From the NCBI GenBank assembly GCA_900543485.1, contig UQRM01000017.1, positions 1 to 49,287 of the forward strand: a stretch of 49,287 nucleotides of DNA, in the 5' to 3' direction. The stretch's first letter is position 1, and the number at the start of each line of letters is the position of its first letter. Positions 7,924-15,441 of the stretch are shown one piece after another. The position numbers and the translations under genes were made by a program. Under the pieces are notes generated by a model. That model made no database searches. It was not told the origin of the DNA and worked only from the letters and a program-made list of their open reading frames with translations. This DNA comes from an uncultured Eubacterium sp. Its GTDB lineage: Bacteria; Bacillota; Clostridia; Peptostreptococcales; Anaerovoracaceae.

Positions 7924-7992
7924 GTTCCGGTCTTCCTTTCAATGATTTGTCCGCCATTATCATAACGCTTTTACCGGTTTCACGCCACCAAA

Positions 7993-8031
7993 ATACGGTT
8001 GCAACTTCGAAACTACAGGTTGCAACCGTAT
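7993..8031. repeat. Perfect 13-bp inverted repeat
   Basis: ATACGGTTGCAAC (7993-8005) and GTTGCAACCGTAT (8019-8031) are perfect complements around a 13-base loop. On the minus strand it is followed by TTTTGG, so it could act as a weak terminator behind the amidohydrolase (stop at 8079). It also lies about 70 bases upstream of the Xre gene start and could be that regulator's operator. Its size (39 nt) is close to the units of arrays A and C. Confidence 0.6.
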
Positions 8032-8078
8032 GAAATCCGCCGGGGAGCGTCTGAATTTTCTGCTCCGCAGTAAAAATA

Positions 8079-9704
8079 TCACGCTTCGTAAACTACATTG
8101 CCATCCATGACAGTCAGCAATATCTTCGTATCCTTTATATCATCCACAGGGACATCGAAGAGGTTTCTGTCCATAACGATGACGTCCGCCAGCTTTCCCG
8201 GCTCCAGTGAACCCAGCTCATGATCTCTGCCGTAAACGTAAGCTGAACCCAGAGTATTGGCCTTGAGAGCCTCTGCTATGGTCAGATACTCACCGTTTTC
8301 CACACCAGCCGGGGAGCCATCGTAATTCTTTCGGGCTACTGTGGCGTGGATCCCCGGGAACTGATTATAGTATACTACAGGGAAGTCGGTCCCCAGCGCC
8401 AGCTTCGCTCCTGCATCCAGAAGAGAACGCCATGCCCATTCGTACCTGCATCGCTCTTCTCCCAGCCTCGTCACCTTCTCATTGTTTTCCTGAGGCAGAT
8501 GTTCGCCCTGCATTGAAGCCACTACTCCTAACTGGGCAAATCTCAGTATATCGGCGGGATCTATAGTCTCAATATGTTCGATGGTATTGATGAGACCATG
8601 TCTGCCGTTGACCTTTATAGATTCCTCGTAAGCATCCAGTCCCATACGCACGGCCCCATCGCCTATACAGTGTATCCTCACCGGCAGCCCCGCAGCGTTG
8701 GCAGCTATTACGCTGGCATTGAGTGATTCCTGATTATCAAGAGGCGCTCCGTCTCCGATAGTATCCGGCCGATCCGCGTAAGGAGCGAGCAGCAATCCTG
8801 TATATGTAGAAGTGACGCCGTCCAGGAACCCCTTGACACCTACGACCTTGAATGTAGGCAAATCGAACTCCTTCTTCCATTTGACTGCTTCTGTAAAATC
8901 GGTACGTCTCATGAATGCAGTATAGGCATGTACTCTGCTAGTGAATTCCCCAGCCTCAGCCATCTCCTTGAAGACCTGATATCTATGATGGAACATTTCC
9001 ACATAGTCGTCAGCGCTCATCTCGCTGAGGGATGTTACTCCCTTCGAAGCCAGCCCCTTCATGAAATCATGCATTATACTTCTTATCTGATCGTCAGGAA
9101 AATCGTAATAGTTGTTCAACGCGTTCTCCATGGCGTCCGGCTCATATATCAGACCGTTCATTTCGCCGTTCTCGTCCACGCCTATGGAACCTGCCGCCAC
9201 CTTCATATCCGGTCTGTATCCCGATTCTTCCAGCGCCTTCGTGTTCAGCCACGCTGTATGAGCGTCGGCACTGTTCATGTAAACAGGTCTGTCAGGCACC
9301 GCCTTGTCCAGCGACTTCTTCGTCGGCAGCGGCGCGTCGTTCCAGTTGGCCGGAAACCATCCGAATCCCCTTATCCTCGGTTCCTCCGGATGTTCCTCCG
9401 CGTACTTCTTTATCATCTCTACGGCTTCTTCTTCCGAAGTGGAGGCCGTGATATCCACCGCGTGGTCGCTGTCGGCCACGGCGCCCCACCACAGGTGGTC
9501 GTGTCCGTCCACAAAGCCTGCCATTATCAGGTTGTCGCCGTATTGGTAGACCTTGGTCTCCCCGGATTTGAAGGCATCGATGCCATCGCCCTTTTCGACG
9601 GCCAGTATCTTATTGCCTTTGATGGCCACCCCTCCGGCAAATGGCTCATCCTCACATCCCGTAAATACCGCGTTGCTCTTTAAAATGATATCAGCAAATT
9701 CCAT
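8079..9704 (-). CDS. YtcJ-like metal-dependent amidohydrolase
   Basis: A 541-residue member of the Amidohydro_3 (YtcJ) family, cytoplasmic, hydrolysing C-N bonds in substrates that cannot be named from sequence. Visible metal and catalytic positions are the HxH in VDGHDHLWW (~residue 68), a histidine in RIHCIGDGAV, a further histidine in NTIEHIETIDP, and the aspartate in LALGTDFPVVYY. The C-terminus has the usual composite-domain ending GSLEPGKLADVIVMDRN. Length matches the family (520-560). Start ATG at 9704 follows AAAGGATGGTG. It is probably co-transcribed with the small Cys-rich gene 50 bases upstream. Confidence 0.92.
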   Translation of the reverse strand: MEFADIILKSNAVFTGCEDEPFAGGVAIKGNKILAVEKGDGIDAFKSGETKVYQYGDNLIMAGFVDGHDHLWWGAVADSDHAVDITASTSEEEAVEMIKKYAEEHPEEPRIRGFGWFPANWNDAPLPTKKSLDKAVPDRPVYMNSADAHTAWLNTKALEESGYRPDMKVAAGSIGVDENGEMNGLIYEPDAMENALNNYYDFPDDQIRSIMHDFMKGLASKGVTSLSEMSADDYVEMFHHRYQVFKEMAEAGEFTSRVHAYTAFMRRTDFTEAVKWKKEFDLPTFKVVGVKGFLDGVTSTYTGLLLAPYADRPDTIGDGAPLDNQESLNASVIAANAAGLPVRIHCIGDGAVRMGLDAYEESIKVNGRHGLINTIEHIETIDPADILRFAQLGVVASMQGEHLPQENNEKVTRLGEERCRYEWAWRSLLDAGAKLALGTDFPVVYYNQFPGIHATVARKNYDGSPAGVENGEYLTIAEALKANTLGSAYVYGRDHELGSLEPGKLADVIVMDRNLFDVPVDDIKDTKILLTVMDGNVVYEA

Positions 9705-9753
9705 CGTTCACCATCCTTTCTCACGACTTTTCAGCCTGTCTGCCTGACGCCCC

Positions 9754-9960
9754 TCACTGTTTCAAAGCCAGCTTCGCAAAATGCTGGAAACTCCAGTCGT
9801 CAAACCCGTCCACGCTGTCGACGACTTTCAGGAAAAAACATTTGGGTATCTCACCGCACTTGAGGCTGTCCTCCACGCAGAGATCGCAGCCCTGATCGTG
9901 ATTAGCCGGATTGAACTGGCATCCCGTATCCGTACATGGACAAAATTCCAACTTGCTCAT
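9754..9960 (-). CDS. Small cysteine-rich protein
   Basis: A 68-residue protein with seven cysteines in its first 42 residues (CPC, then C, CDLC, C and C), ending in an aromatic segment DDWSFQHFAKLALKQ. The spacing suggests a metal-binding knuckle or Fe-S site. It resembles small Cys-rich proteins annotated as DUF6485, but I cannot confirm that by eye. Start ATG at 9960 follows AAGGAGGAAGG, an excellent site. It is first in an operon with the amidohydrolase, behind a palindromic operator candidate. Confidence 0.75.
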   Translation of the reverse strand: MSKLEFCPCTDTGCQFNPANHDQGCDLCVEDSLKCGEIPKCFFLKVVDSVDGFDDWSFQHFAKLALKQ

Positions 9961-9996
9961 TTCCTTCCTCCTTACTTCAAAAGCTCCGTTTTCTCA

Positions 9997-10012
9997 ATAA
10001 AGTTAACTTTAT
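9997..10012. promoter_or_regulatory. Palindromic operator candidate upstream of the Cys-rich/amidohydrolase operon
   Basis: ATAAAGTTAACTTTAT is a perfect 16-bp palindrome. It lies immediately downstream of the candidate -10 for the minus-strand operon, which is the position of a repressor operator. The regulator is unknown. Confidence 0.6.
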
Positions 10013-10039
10013 GATAATTCCGGACGGAGAAAAAGTAAA
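10011..10039 (-). promoter_or_regulatory. Candidate promoter of the Cys-rich/amidohydrolase operon
   Basis: On the minus strand TTTACT and TATCAT are separated by 17 bases. The -35 is imperfect. The palindrome at 9997-10012 overlaps the expected start point. Confidence 0.45.
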
Positions 10040-10085
10040 GATGTCACTTTAAAGCTACAACGCTTGCTATAACACGGATCAGCCG

Positions 10086-11819
10086 TCACAGCTTCCACCC
10101 TACGGCCTGCTCCCTGGCCTCGACGAACCGTCTGTATATGCCGTCCTGCTCCAGCAGCTCTTCGTGAGTTCCCTGCTGGACGATCCTTCCTCCATCCACT
10201 ACCAGTATCTGGTCGGCGTGGCGGACTGTCTTGAGCCTGTGGGCTATCATGATGATGGTCTTGTCCTTAGTGAGCGCTTCTATGGCCTCTGTCAATTCTT
10301 TTTCGTTCTCCGGATCCACGTTGGCGGTGGCTTCGTCCAGGATTATCACAGGAGAATCTTTCATGATAGCTCTGGCTATGGAGATACGCTGCTTCTCGCC
10401 TCCTGACAAAGATGCTCCTCCCTCACCGATGACTGTATCGTAGCCGTCAGGCAGTGCCATGATGAAATCATGGCAGCAGGCTTTCCTTGCCGCAGCGATG
10501 ACTTCCTCCATGGAGGCGTCTTCCTTACCGAACTTTATATTGTTGGCGATAGTATCGGCAAATAGATACACCTTCTGGAAGACAAAGCTGAAATTCTTCA
10601 TCAGGCTGTCCATGCTGTACTCCCTAACGTCCGTGCCACCCAGCTTCACGCAGCCTTCGTCCACGTCCCAGAATCTCGATATCAGATTGCACAATGTAGT
10701 CTTGCCGCCTCCCGAAGGGCCGACGATGGCTGTCGTCGTCTTCTCCGGTATATGGATCGTAACACCGTCTATGATCTTCCTCTTGTCGTAGGAGAAGGAC
10801 ACGTCCTCCACATCTATGTCGTGGGCCACCGGCTCTATGTCCCTGCCTGCGATGTCCATGGTATCCAGGTCAAGTATCGCCTGAGCTTTATCTACCGACA
10901 CGTTTATCGTGTGGAGCAGCGCGTTGTAGCTTCCCGCCTGTTCCAGACTTGTGTAGAGGATGAAGGAGCAGATGGTCATACCGATGCATACCATCAGGTC
11001 CATCGTCCCGGACAGATAGAAGAGTACCGAGCAGAGAGTCATGACAGCTCCCGTTATTTTAGTTATGCTGTTTTGCGCTGTCATAAAAGGTATGAATACG
11101 AACTCCATCTCCGTATTGATCGCGGCATTCCTGTCGATGACATGATTCAGTTTTTTTGTCCTCTCTCCCGTCATGTTATATGACTTCACCTCGGATATGC
11201 CCTGGATATACTCCATGGTCTCGCTGACCACCTGAGCGTCCGACTCCACTTTTCGCGCCGAAATGCTTTTCCCGGCTCTCTGCATACGACTGTTGAGAAA
11301 AAGGAACAGTACTGTTCCAGCGGCTCCGATAGCTCCTATCCTCCAGTCGAAGCATATGAGCATCAGCAGTATTATCCCCGTGTTGAGAAGGCCCTGAGTC
11401 GTCAGCATCACTACTCTGGTAGCCACATTCCCCAGATTTTCCATGGTATTGGTGGTGACCGACGTGATCTCTCCCAGGCTGTTTTCATTGAAATACCCCA
11501 TAGGAAGATACCTCAGATGTCTCGCGATCTCTATCCTCTTGAATGCGGCCGTATCATAACCGCCCTCTGTCTGGAGCATCGTTGACCGCTTTTTACTGAG
11601 AAATGACACAGCAAATGAAACGGCCATGATGACCACCGACGCCCATATGTACTTTGCCGATATGTCATATCTGGTCATAGCCATCAGTATCACCATGATG
11701 GCCGGTATCTTCATAGCTTCCCCTATGGCCTGTACTGCCCCCAGCGCTATGGAGATCTTGAACTTCCGCCTGTTTTCTTCTCCGCAGAAATCGAAGAACT
11801 TCTTCAATATCCCAAACAT
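10086..11819 (-). CDS. ABC exporter, fused permease/ATPase (second subunit)
   Basis: A 577-residue half-transporter with an N-terminal six-helix transmembrane domain and a C-terminal ATPase. Motifs are Walker A GPSGGGKTT, Q-loop FVFQKVYLF, signature LSGGEKQR, Walker B VIILDEATANVD and the H-loop MIAHRLKTV. It follows the other half-transporter by only three bases, with AAGGAGGTGTGAT as ribosome binding site. The two should form a heterodimeric exporter. The family (IrtAB/YbtPQ-like or multidrug) leaves the substrate open, and the TetR gene upstream suggests drug- or metabolite-induced efflux. Confidence 0.92.
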   Translation of the reverse strand: MFGILKKFFDFCGEENRRKFKISIALGAVQAIGEAMKIPAIMVILMAMTRYDISAKYIWASVVIMAVSFAVSFLSKKRSTMLQTEGGYDTAAFKRIEIARHLRYLPMGYFNENSLGEITSVTTNTMENLGNVATRVVMLTTQGLLNTGIILLMLICFDWRIGAIGAAGTVLFLFLNSRMQRAGKSISARKVESDAQVVSETMEYIQGISEVKSYNMTGERTKKLNHVIDRNAAINTEMEFVFIPFMTAQNSITKITGAVMTLCSVLFYLSGTMDLMVCIGMTICSFILYTSLEQAGSYNALLHTINVSVDKAQAILDLDTMDIAGRDIEPVAHDIDVEDVSFSYDKRKIIDGVTIHIPEKTTTAIVGPSGGGKTTLCNLISRFWDVDEGCVKLGGTDVREYSMDSLMKNFSFVFQKVYLFADTIANNIKFGKEDASMEEVIAAARKACCHDFIMALPDGYDTVIGEGGASLSGGEKQRISIARAIMKDSPVIILDEATANVDPENEKELTEAIEALTKDKTIIMIAHRLKTVRHADQILVVDGGRIVQQGTHEELLEQDGIYRRFVEAREQAVGWKL

Positions 11820-11822
11820 ATA

Positions 11823-13595
11823 TCACACCTCCTTCGCAGTATCTCTGACCGACACGTGGGCCTCCCACATGCGGCTGTATATGCCTCTCTCAGCCAGCAG
11901 GCTCTCGTGAGTACCTTCCTCGGCTACCCGACCGTCTGCGATGACGAATATCCTGTCGGCGTCGGCTATCGTGGACAGTCTGTGGGCGATGACGATGAGG
12001 GTCTTCCCTGCAACCAGTCCGGCGACTGACATCTGGATGACCGCTTCATTTTCCGGATCCGTATAGGCTGTGGCCTCATCCAGTATCACTATAGGCGCGT
12101 CCTTCAGCATAGCTCTCGCTATGGAAACGCGCTGGCGCTCGCCGCCCGACAGGTGTCCTCCTGCTCCGCCTACTACCGTATCGAAGCCATTTTCCAGTCC
12201 CATGATGAAATCGTAGCAGCCGCTCCTTCTGGCTACGTCCTCCACCTCCTCATCGGTGGCGTCCAGCCGCCCCTGCCGGATGTTTTCCCTGACAGTTTCG
12301 TTGAAGAGATAGTTGTCCTGGGAGACGTAGGCGATCATCCTGTTGTACTTCTCCAGCGGCATATCCCGTATGTCCACACCGCCTATGGAAATGCTTCCGC
12401 CGTCCACGTCCCACAGGGACGCTATCAGCTTGGCTATGGTGGACTTGCCGCTGCCAGAAGGGCCTACGATGGCATTGACGGTACCCTGCTCCATCTCCAT
12501 GTCGATGCCGTGGAGCACCTCCTCGTCGTGATAGGCGAAGGTAACATTCTTCAACGCGATGGAAGCGTCGGCCGGCTTCTTATTGGAAACGGCCGGCCTT
12601 TCCAGCTCTTCATGGGTGAGGATACCGGTTATTTCGCCGAGTATGGTGCTGATGGTCCCCAGGTCGTCTGTGAAGCTCATGACATTGATGAGAGGCCCCA
12701 CGATCCCCAGGGACAGTATCACACACATGACGAAATCCGGCACCGTCAGTGAACCGCCTGCCACGAATATGGCTCCGAATGGCAGGACGGTCAGCAATGT
12801 GTATGGAGCCAGGATGAGGGTAAGGCTGTGGAAAAGATTGCACTTTCTCATCCAGAAGATAAAGGCGTCAGCTCCCCGCCTGGCAGCCTTTGTGAATTTC
12901 TCATATGAGCCATCCATCTTGCCGAAAGCCTTGATCACCTCTATGCCATTGATATACTCCACCGCAGCTGCGTTCAGCTCTCTCGTGCATTTCACTGTAT
13001 TCCTGAAGTTTTCCTCGTAACCGACGAACATCCCCATCATGGCCGAAAACCCCAGCACGATGGGTATTAACGACAGCAGCGCCACACGCCAGTCCACGAT
13101 GAACAGGTAGACGACGACGGCCAGCGGCGCCAGCAGGTTGCTGGTGAACTCCGGCAGTATGTGGGCCAGGGTCGTCTCTATGCTGTCCACCCGCTCCACG
13201 ATGATATTCTTGAATGTGCCCGACGGCGTATCCTTCACGTATCCCAGCGGTACCCGCGCCAGTTTATCGAGGCACCTTTTCCTTATAGTTGCCAGTACTG
13301 TGAACGTAGCCTTATGAGAGCAGCCGGTGGAAAGGCTGTGGAAGATCTCAGCCGCTACGAAGGATACTGCCACCAGCGTGACACGCGTCACATAAAAAGC
13401 CGTGTCCCTCTCTCCCGACAGCAGCGCCGCTATCACCTGACCGATGAGAAAATACGGTATTATCTTAAAGGCCACGTTTAAAATCGCCAGCGCTACGCTG
13501 AGCGCATAATAACTCCTTTTCTCCCCGGCCCATTCCAATATCCAGCCCACCGTGGATTTTTCAGCTTCCACGAGGGCTCTGTCCTTATCCTGCAT
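11823..13595 (-). CDS. ABC exporter, fused permease/ATPase (first subunit)
   Basis: A 590-residue half-transporter: N-terminal cytoplasmic lead, six membrane helices (first one YYALSVALAILNVAFKIIPY), then the ATPase with Walker A GPSGSGKST, Q-loop YVSQDNYLF, signature LSGGERQR, Walker B IVILDEATAYTD and H-loop VIAHRLSTI. Both halves keep complete nucleotide-site motifs, so neither ATP site looks degenerate. ATG at 13595 is preferred because GAAGGAGGTAG precedes it; an in-frame start lies seven codons upstream. Co-directional with tetR upstream and the partner downstream. Confidence 0.92.
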   Translation of the reverse strand: MQDKDRALVEAEKSTVGWILEWAGEKRSYYALSVALAILNVAFKIIPYFLIGQVIAALLSGERDTAFYVTRVTLVAVSFVAAEIFHSLSTGCSHKATFTVLATIRKRCLDKLARVPLGYVKDTPSGTFKNIIVERVDSIETTLAHILPEFTSNLLAPLAVVVYLFIVDWRVALLSLIPIVLGFSAMMGMFVGYEENFRNTVKCTRELNAAAVEYINGIEVIKAFGKMDGSYEKFTKAARRGADAFIFWMRKCNLFHSLTLILAPYTLLTVLPFGAIFVAGGSLTVPDFVMCVILSLGIVGPLINVMSFTDDLGTISTILGEITGILTHEELERPAVSNKKPADASIALKNVTFAYHDEEVLHGIDMEMEQGTVNAIVGPSGSGKSTIAKLIASLWDVDGGSISIGGVDIRDMPLEKYNRMIAYVSQDNYLFNETVRENIRQGRLDATDEEVEDVARRSGCYDFIMGLENGFDTVVGGAGGHLSGGERQRVSIARAMLKDAPIVILDEATAYTDPENEAVIQMSVAGLVAGKTLIVIAHRLSTIADADRIFVIADGRVAEEGTHESLLAERGIYSRMWEAHVSVRDTAKEV

Positions 13596-13744
13596 CTTTT
13601 CTACCTCCTTCTTCATCCTCTTTTCACCAAAAATTTCAGATGTCTGTCACGTCCTGCGGTTAGTTATTTCTAACTATATGTTATTTTTTATCATCTCCCG
13701 ATCCGACAATCCGCTCATGTCTTATCTTGCCCGTCTTCAAAACA

Positions 13745-14368
13745 TCAGAAGCTCATCCCGAACAGCCGCTCCCAGCCTGCCGTGTAAAATTCCTTCAGCC
13801 GTTCCACCTTCTTCTTAGCCGCTTCCTTTTCCATATCATGGACAACTATTTCGAAGATACCTGAAAACATACCGCTGGCCAACATATGGCAAAGCTCCGG
13901 ATCTATATCAGGGACATCGATGCCCAGGCCCCGCATGGTGTCGATGAATCTGTAAGTGGCGGCGACTTCTTTCTCCACCAGCTGATGTATGAAATCAGCA
14001 AAGGGTGTACCCCCGGCCTTGCATATCAGCAGTTTGAAATTATCATAGTGTTGATACACATACTCGATAATGCGATCCACCCCGTTATGAGAAATACTCT
14101 TCATCCTTGTCTGCTGCTGGGACGGAGACAGTTCTTCAAAACCTTCCAGAACCTCGTCATATATACCGTATATATGCTCCGCATGTTTCTGCACCAGTCC
14201 GGCGAACAGCTTTTCCTTTGTGGGATAATATTTGTAAAAGGCTCCTGTAGTCACCCCCGCGTTCTTCACTATCTGCCTGAGAGATGCTCCCATGAACCCC
14301 TTTTCCATAAACTCCTTTATGGCTGCCTGCTCTATGAGCTTTTTTGTATTGCTTCCGCTTTTTTCCAT
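13745..14368 (-). CDS. TetR-family transcriptional regulator
   Basis: A 207-residue repressor with an N-terminal TetR helix-turn-helix: IEQAAIKEFMEKGFMGASLR, then IVKNAGVTTGAFYKYYPTKE. The C-terminal ligand domain is variable and helical. The ATG at 14368 (MEKSGSNTKK) has GGAAAGGCAGG upstream and is preferred over an in-frame ATG at 14422 that has none. It is transcribed just ahead of the two exporter genes and probably represses all three from the palindrome at 14438-14467; the inducer is probably a substrate of the pump. Confidence 0.92.
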   Translation of the reverse strand: MEKSGSNTKKLIEQAAIKEFMEKGFMGASLRQIVKNAGVTTGAFYKYYPTKEKLFAGLVQKHAEHIYGIYDEVLEGFEELSPSQQQTRMKSISHNGVDRIIEYVYQHYDNFKLLICKAGGTPFADFIHQLVEKEVAATYRFIDTMRGLGIDVPDIDPELCHMLASGMFSGIFEIVVHDMEKEAAKKKVERLKEFYTAGWERLFGMSF

Positions 14369-14437
14369 TGCCTGCCTTTCCGGCCGGATACCCGCTGCGT
14401 CTATAGCCGTTTTCGTGGCCATCCGGTCAAAAACTTT

Positions 14438-14467
14438 GGATAACAGTGTTATATAACACTGTTATCC
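14438..14467. promoter_or_regulatory. 30-bp perfect palindrome, probable TetR operator
   Basis: The half-site GGATAACAGTGTTAT is followed by its exact complement, giving a 30-bp palindrome with no central gap. It overlaps the -10 (14464-14469) and start point of the tetR promoter, 70 bases upstream of the tetR start codon. TetR repressors bind palindromes of this kind. Confidence 0.88.
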
Positions 14468-14493
14468 TACACCCATACTCAACTGTGTGTCAA
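14464..14493 (-). promoter_or_regulatory. Promoter of the tetR-exporter operon
   Basis: On the minus strand TTGACA (14488-14493) and TAGGAT (14464-14469) are separated by 18 bases. The palindromic operator starts within the -10. Confidence 0.7.
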
Positions 14494-14655
14494 TATCTGC
14501 CGGCTGTCAGTAAAAGAGAAAATTTTTCACTTTCTCCGCCCCTGTCTGTCCATTGACCTTTCTCACGCGCATAATATCCCCACCATTCGCGGATAATATC
14601 ATATGATACCTTTATGCCGTCTTTGAGGCGACAGAAATATGAAAGGAGTTTTGGT

Positions 14656-15333
14656 ATGTTCAAACATGAAAAACAGTTATTCCATCCTGTAGCCGTGGAA
14701 GGTCCCAACCCTCACTACGCGGCGCTGCTGCAGGAACAGCTGGGAGGAGGCAATGGTGAGCTGAAGGCAGCCATGCAATACATGTCCCAGAGCTTCCGGA
14801 TCAAGGATCAGGAGATAAAAGACCTGTTCCTTGATATAGCCGCCGAAGAACTTGGTCATATGGAAATGGTGGCTCAGACCATCAATCTGCTCAATGGCCA
14901 TGATGTGGATGCCGACGCTGTCGGCTCCGGCGAGATACAATCCCATGTACTCTTCGGCCTCAATCCCGGCCTCGTAAATTCTTCCGGCTATTCGTGGACA
15001 GGCGATTATGTCACAGTCACCGGTGATCTATGCGCCGACCTGCTCTCCAATATCGCATCTGAGCAGCGGGCCAAGGTGGTTTACCAGTATCTCTACAGAC
15101 AGATAGACGACAAGAAGGTCAAGGAGACCATCGATTTTCTCCTCAACAGAGAAGAAGCTCACAACGCCATGTTCCGCGAAGCCTTCAATAAGGTACAGGA
15201 TACCGGATCCAACAGAGATTTCGGAGTCACCTCCGATTCAAAAATGTATTTCGACCTGTCCACGCCATCCCCTGCCGGCGCCTTTGGAAACACAGAAGCT
15301 GACAGGCCTGCCTTCACCCCTCCCAATTCATGA
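14656..15333 (+). CDS. Manganese catalase family protein
   Basis: A 225-residue ferritin-like dimanganese catalase (related to the CotJC group), which decomposes hydrogen peroxide. The four-helix core shows the metal ligands: Glu in NGELKAAMQYMSQS, ExxH in AAEELGHMEMV, Glu in IASEQRAKVVYQYLYRQ, and ExxH in NREEAHNAMFREAF. The C-terminal tail rich in Ser/Pro/Gly is typical. ATG at 14656 follows GAAAGGAGTTTTGGT. Monocistronic, divergent from tetR and ending at a bidirectional terminator. Role: peroxide defence in an anaerobe. Confidence 0.92.
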   Translation: MFKHEKQLFHPVAVEGPNPHYAALLQEQLGGGNGELKAAMQYMSQSFRIKDQEIKDLFLDIAAEELGHMEMVAQTINLLNGHDVDADAVGSGEIQSHVLFGLNPGLVNSSGYSWTGDYVTVTGDLCADLLSNIASEQRAKVVYQYLYRQIDDKKVKETIDFLLNREEAHNAMFREAFNKVQDTGSNRDFGVTSDSKMYFDLSTPSPAGAFGNTEADRPAFTPPNS

Positions 15334-15364
15334 GGCAGCGGGGCAGCAAGCTCTCCCGATAAAA

Positions 15365-15400
15365 CAAAACAGCGGACCGACGACCTGGCCCGCTGTTTTG
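15365..15400. terminator. Bidirectional terminator between Mn-catalase and sbcC
   Basis: CAAAACAGCGG (15365-15375) pairs with CCGCTGTTTTG (15390-15400). A-rich and T-rich flanks allow use from both strands between the convergent genes. Confidence 0.85.
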
Positions 15401-15441
15401 CATTCACATAATATATCTTCTAAAAGATCTTCTCACGATGT

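Noticed and set aside
8928..9683. 251-residue plus-strand ORF opposite the amidohydrolase
   Set aside because: It is antisense to a complete, well-conserved gene; composition is rich in His, Arg and Val as expected from a reverse-strand reading.
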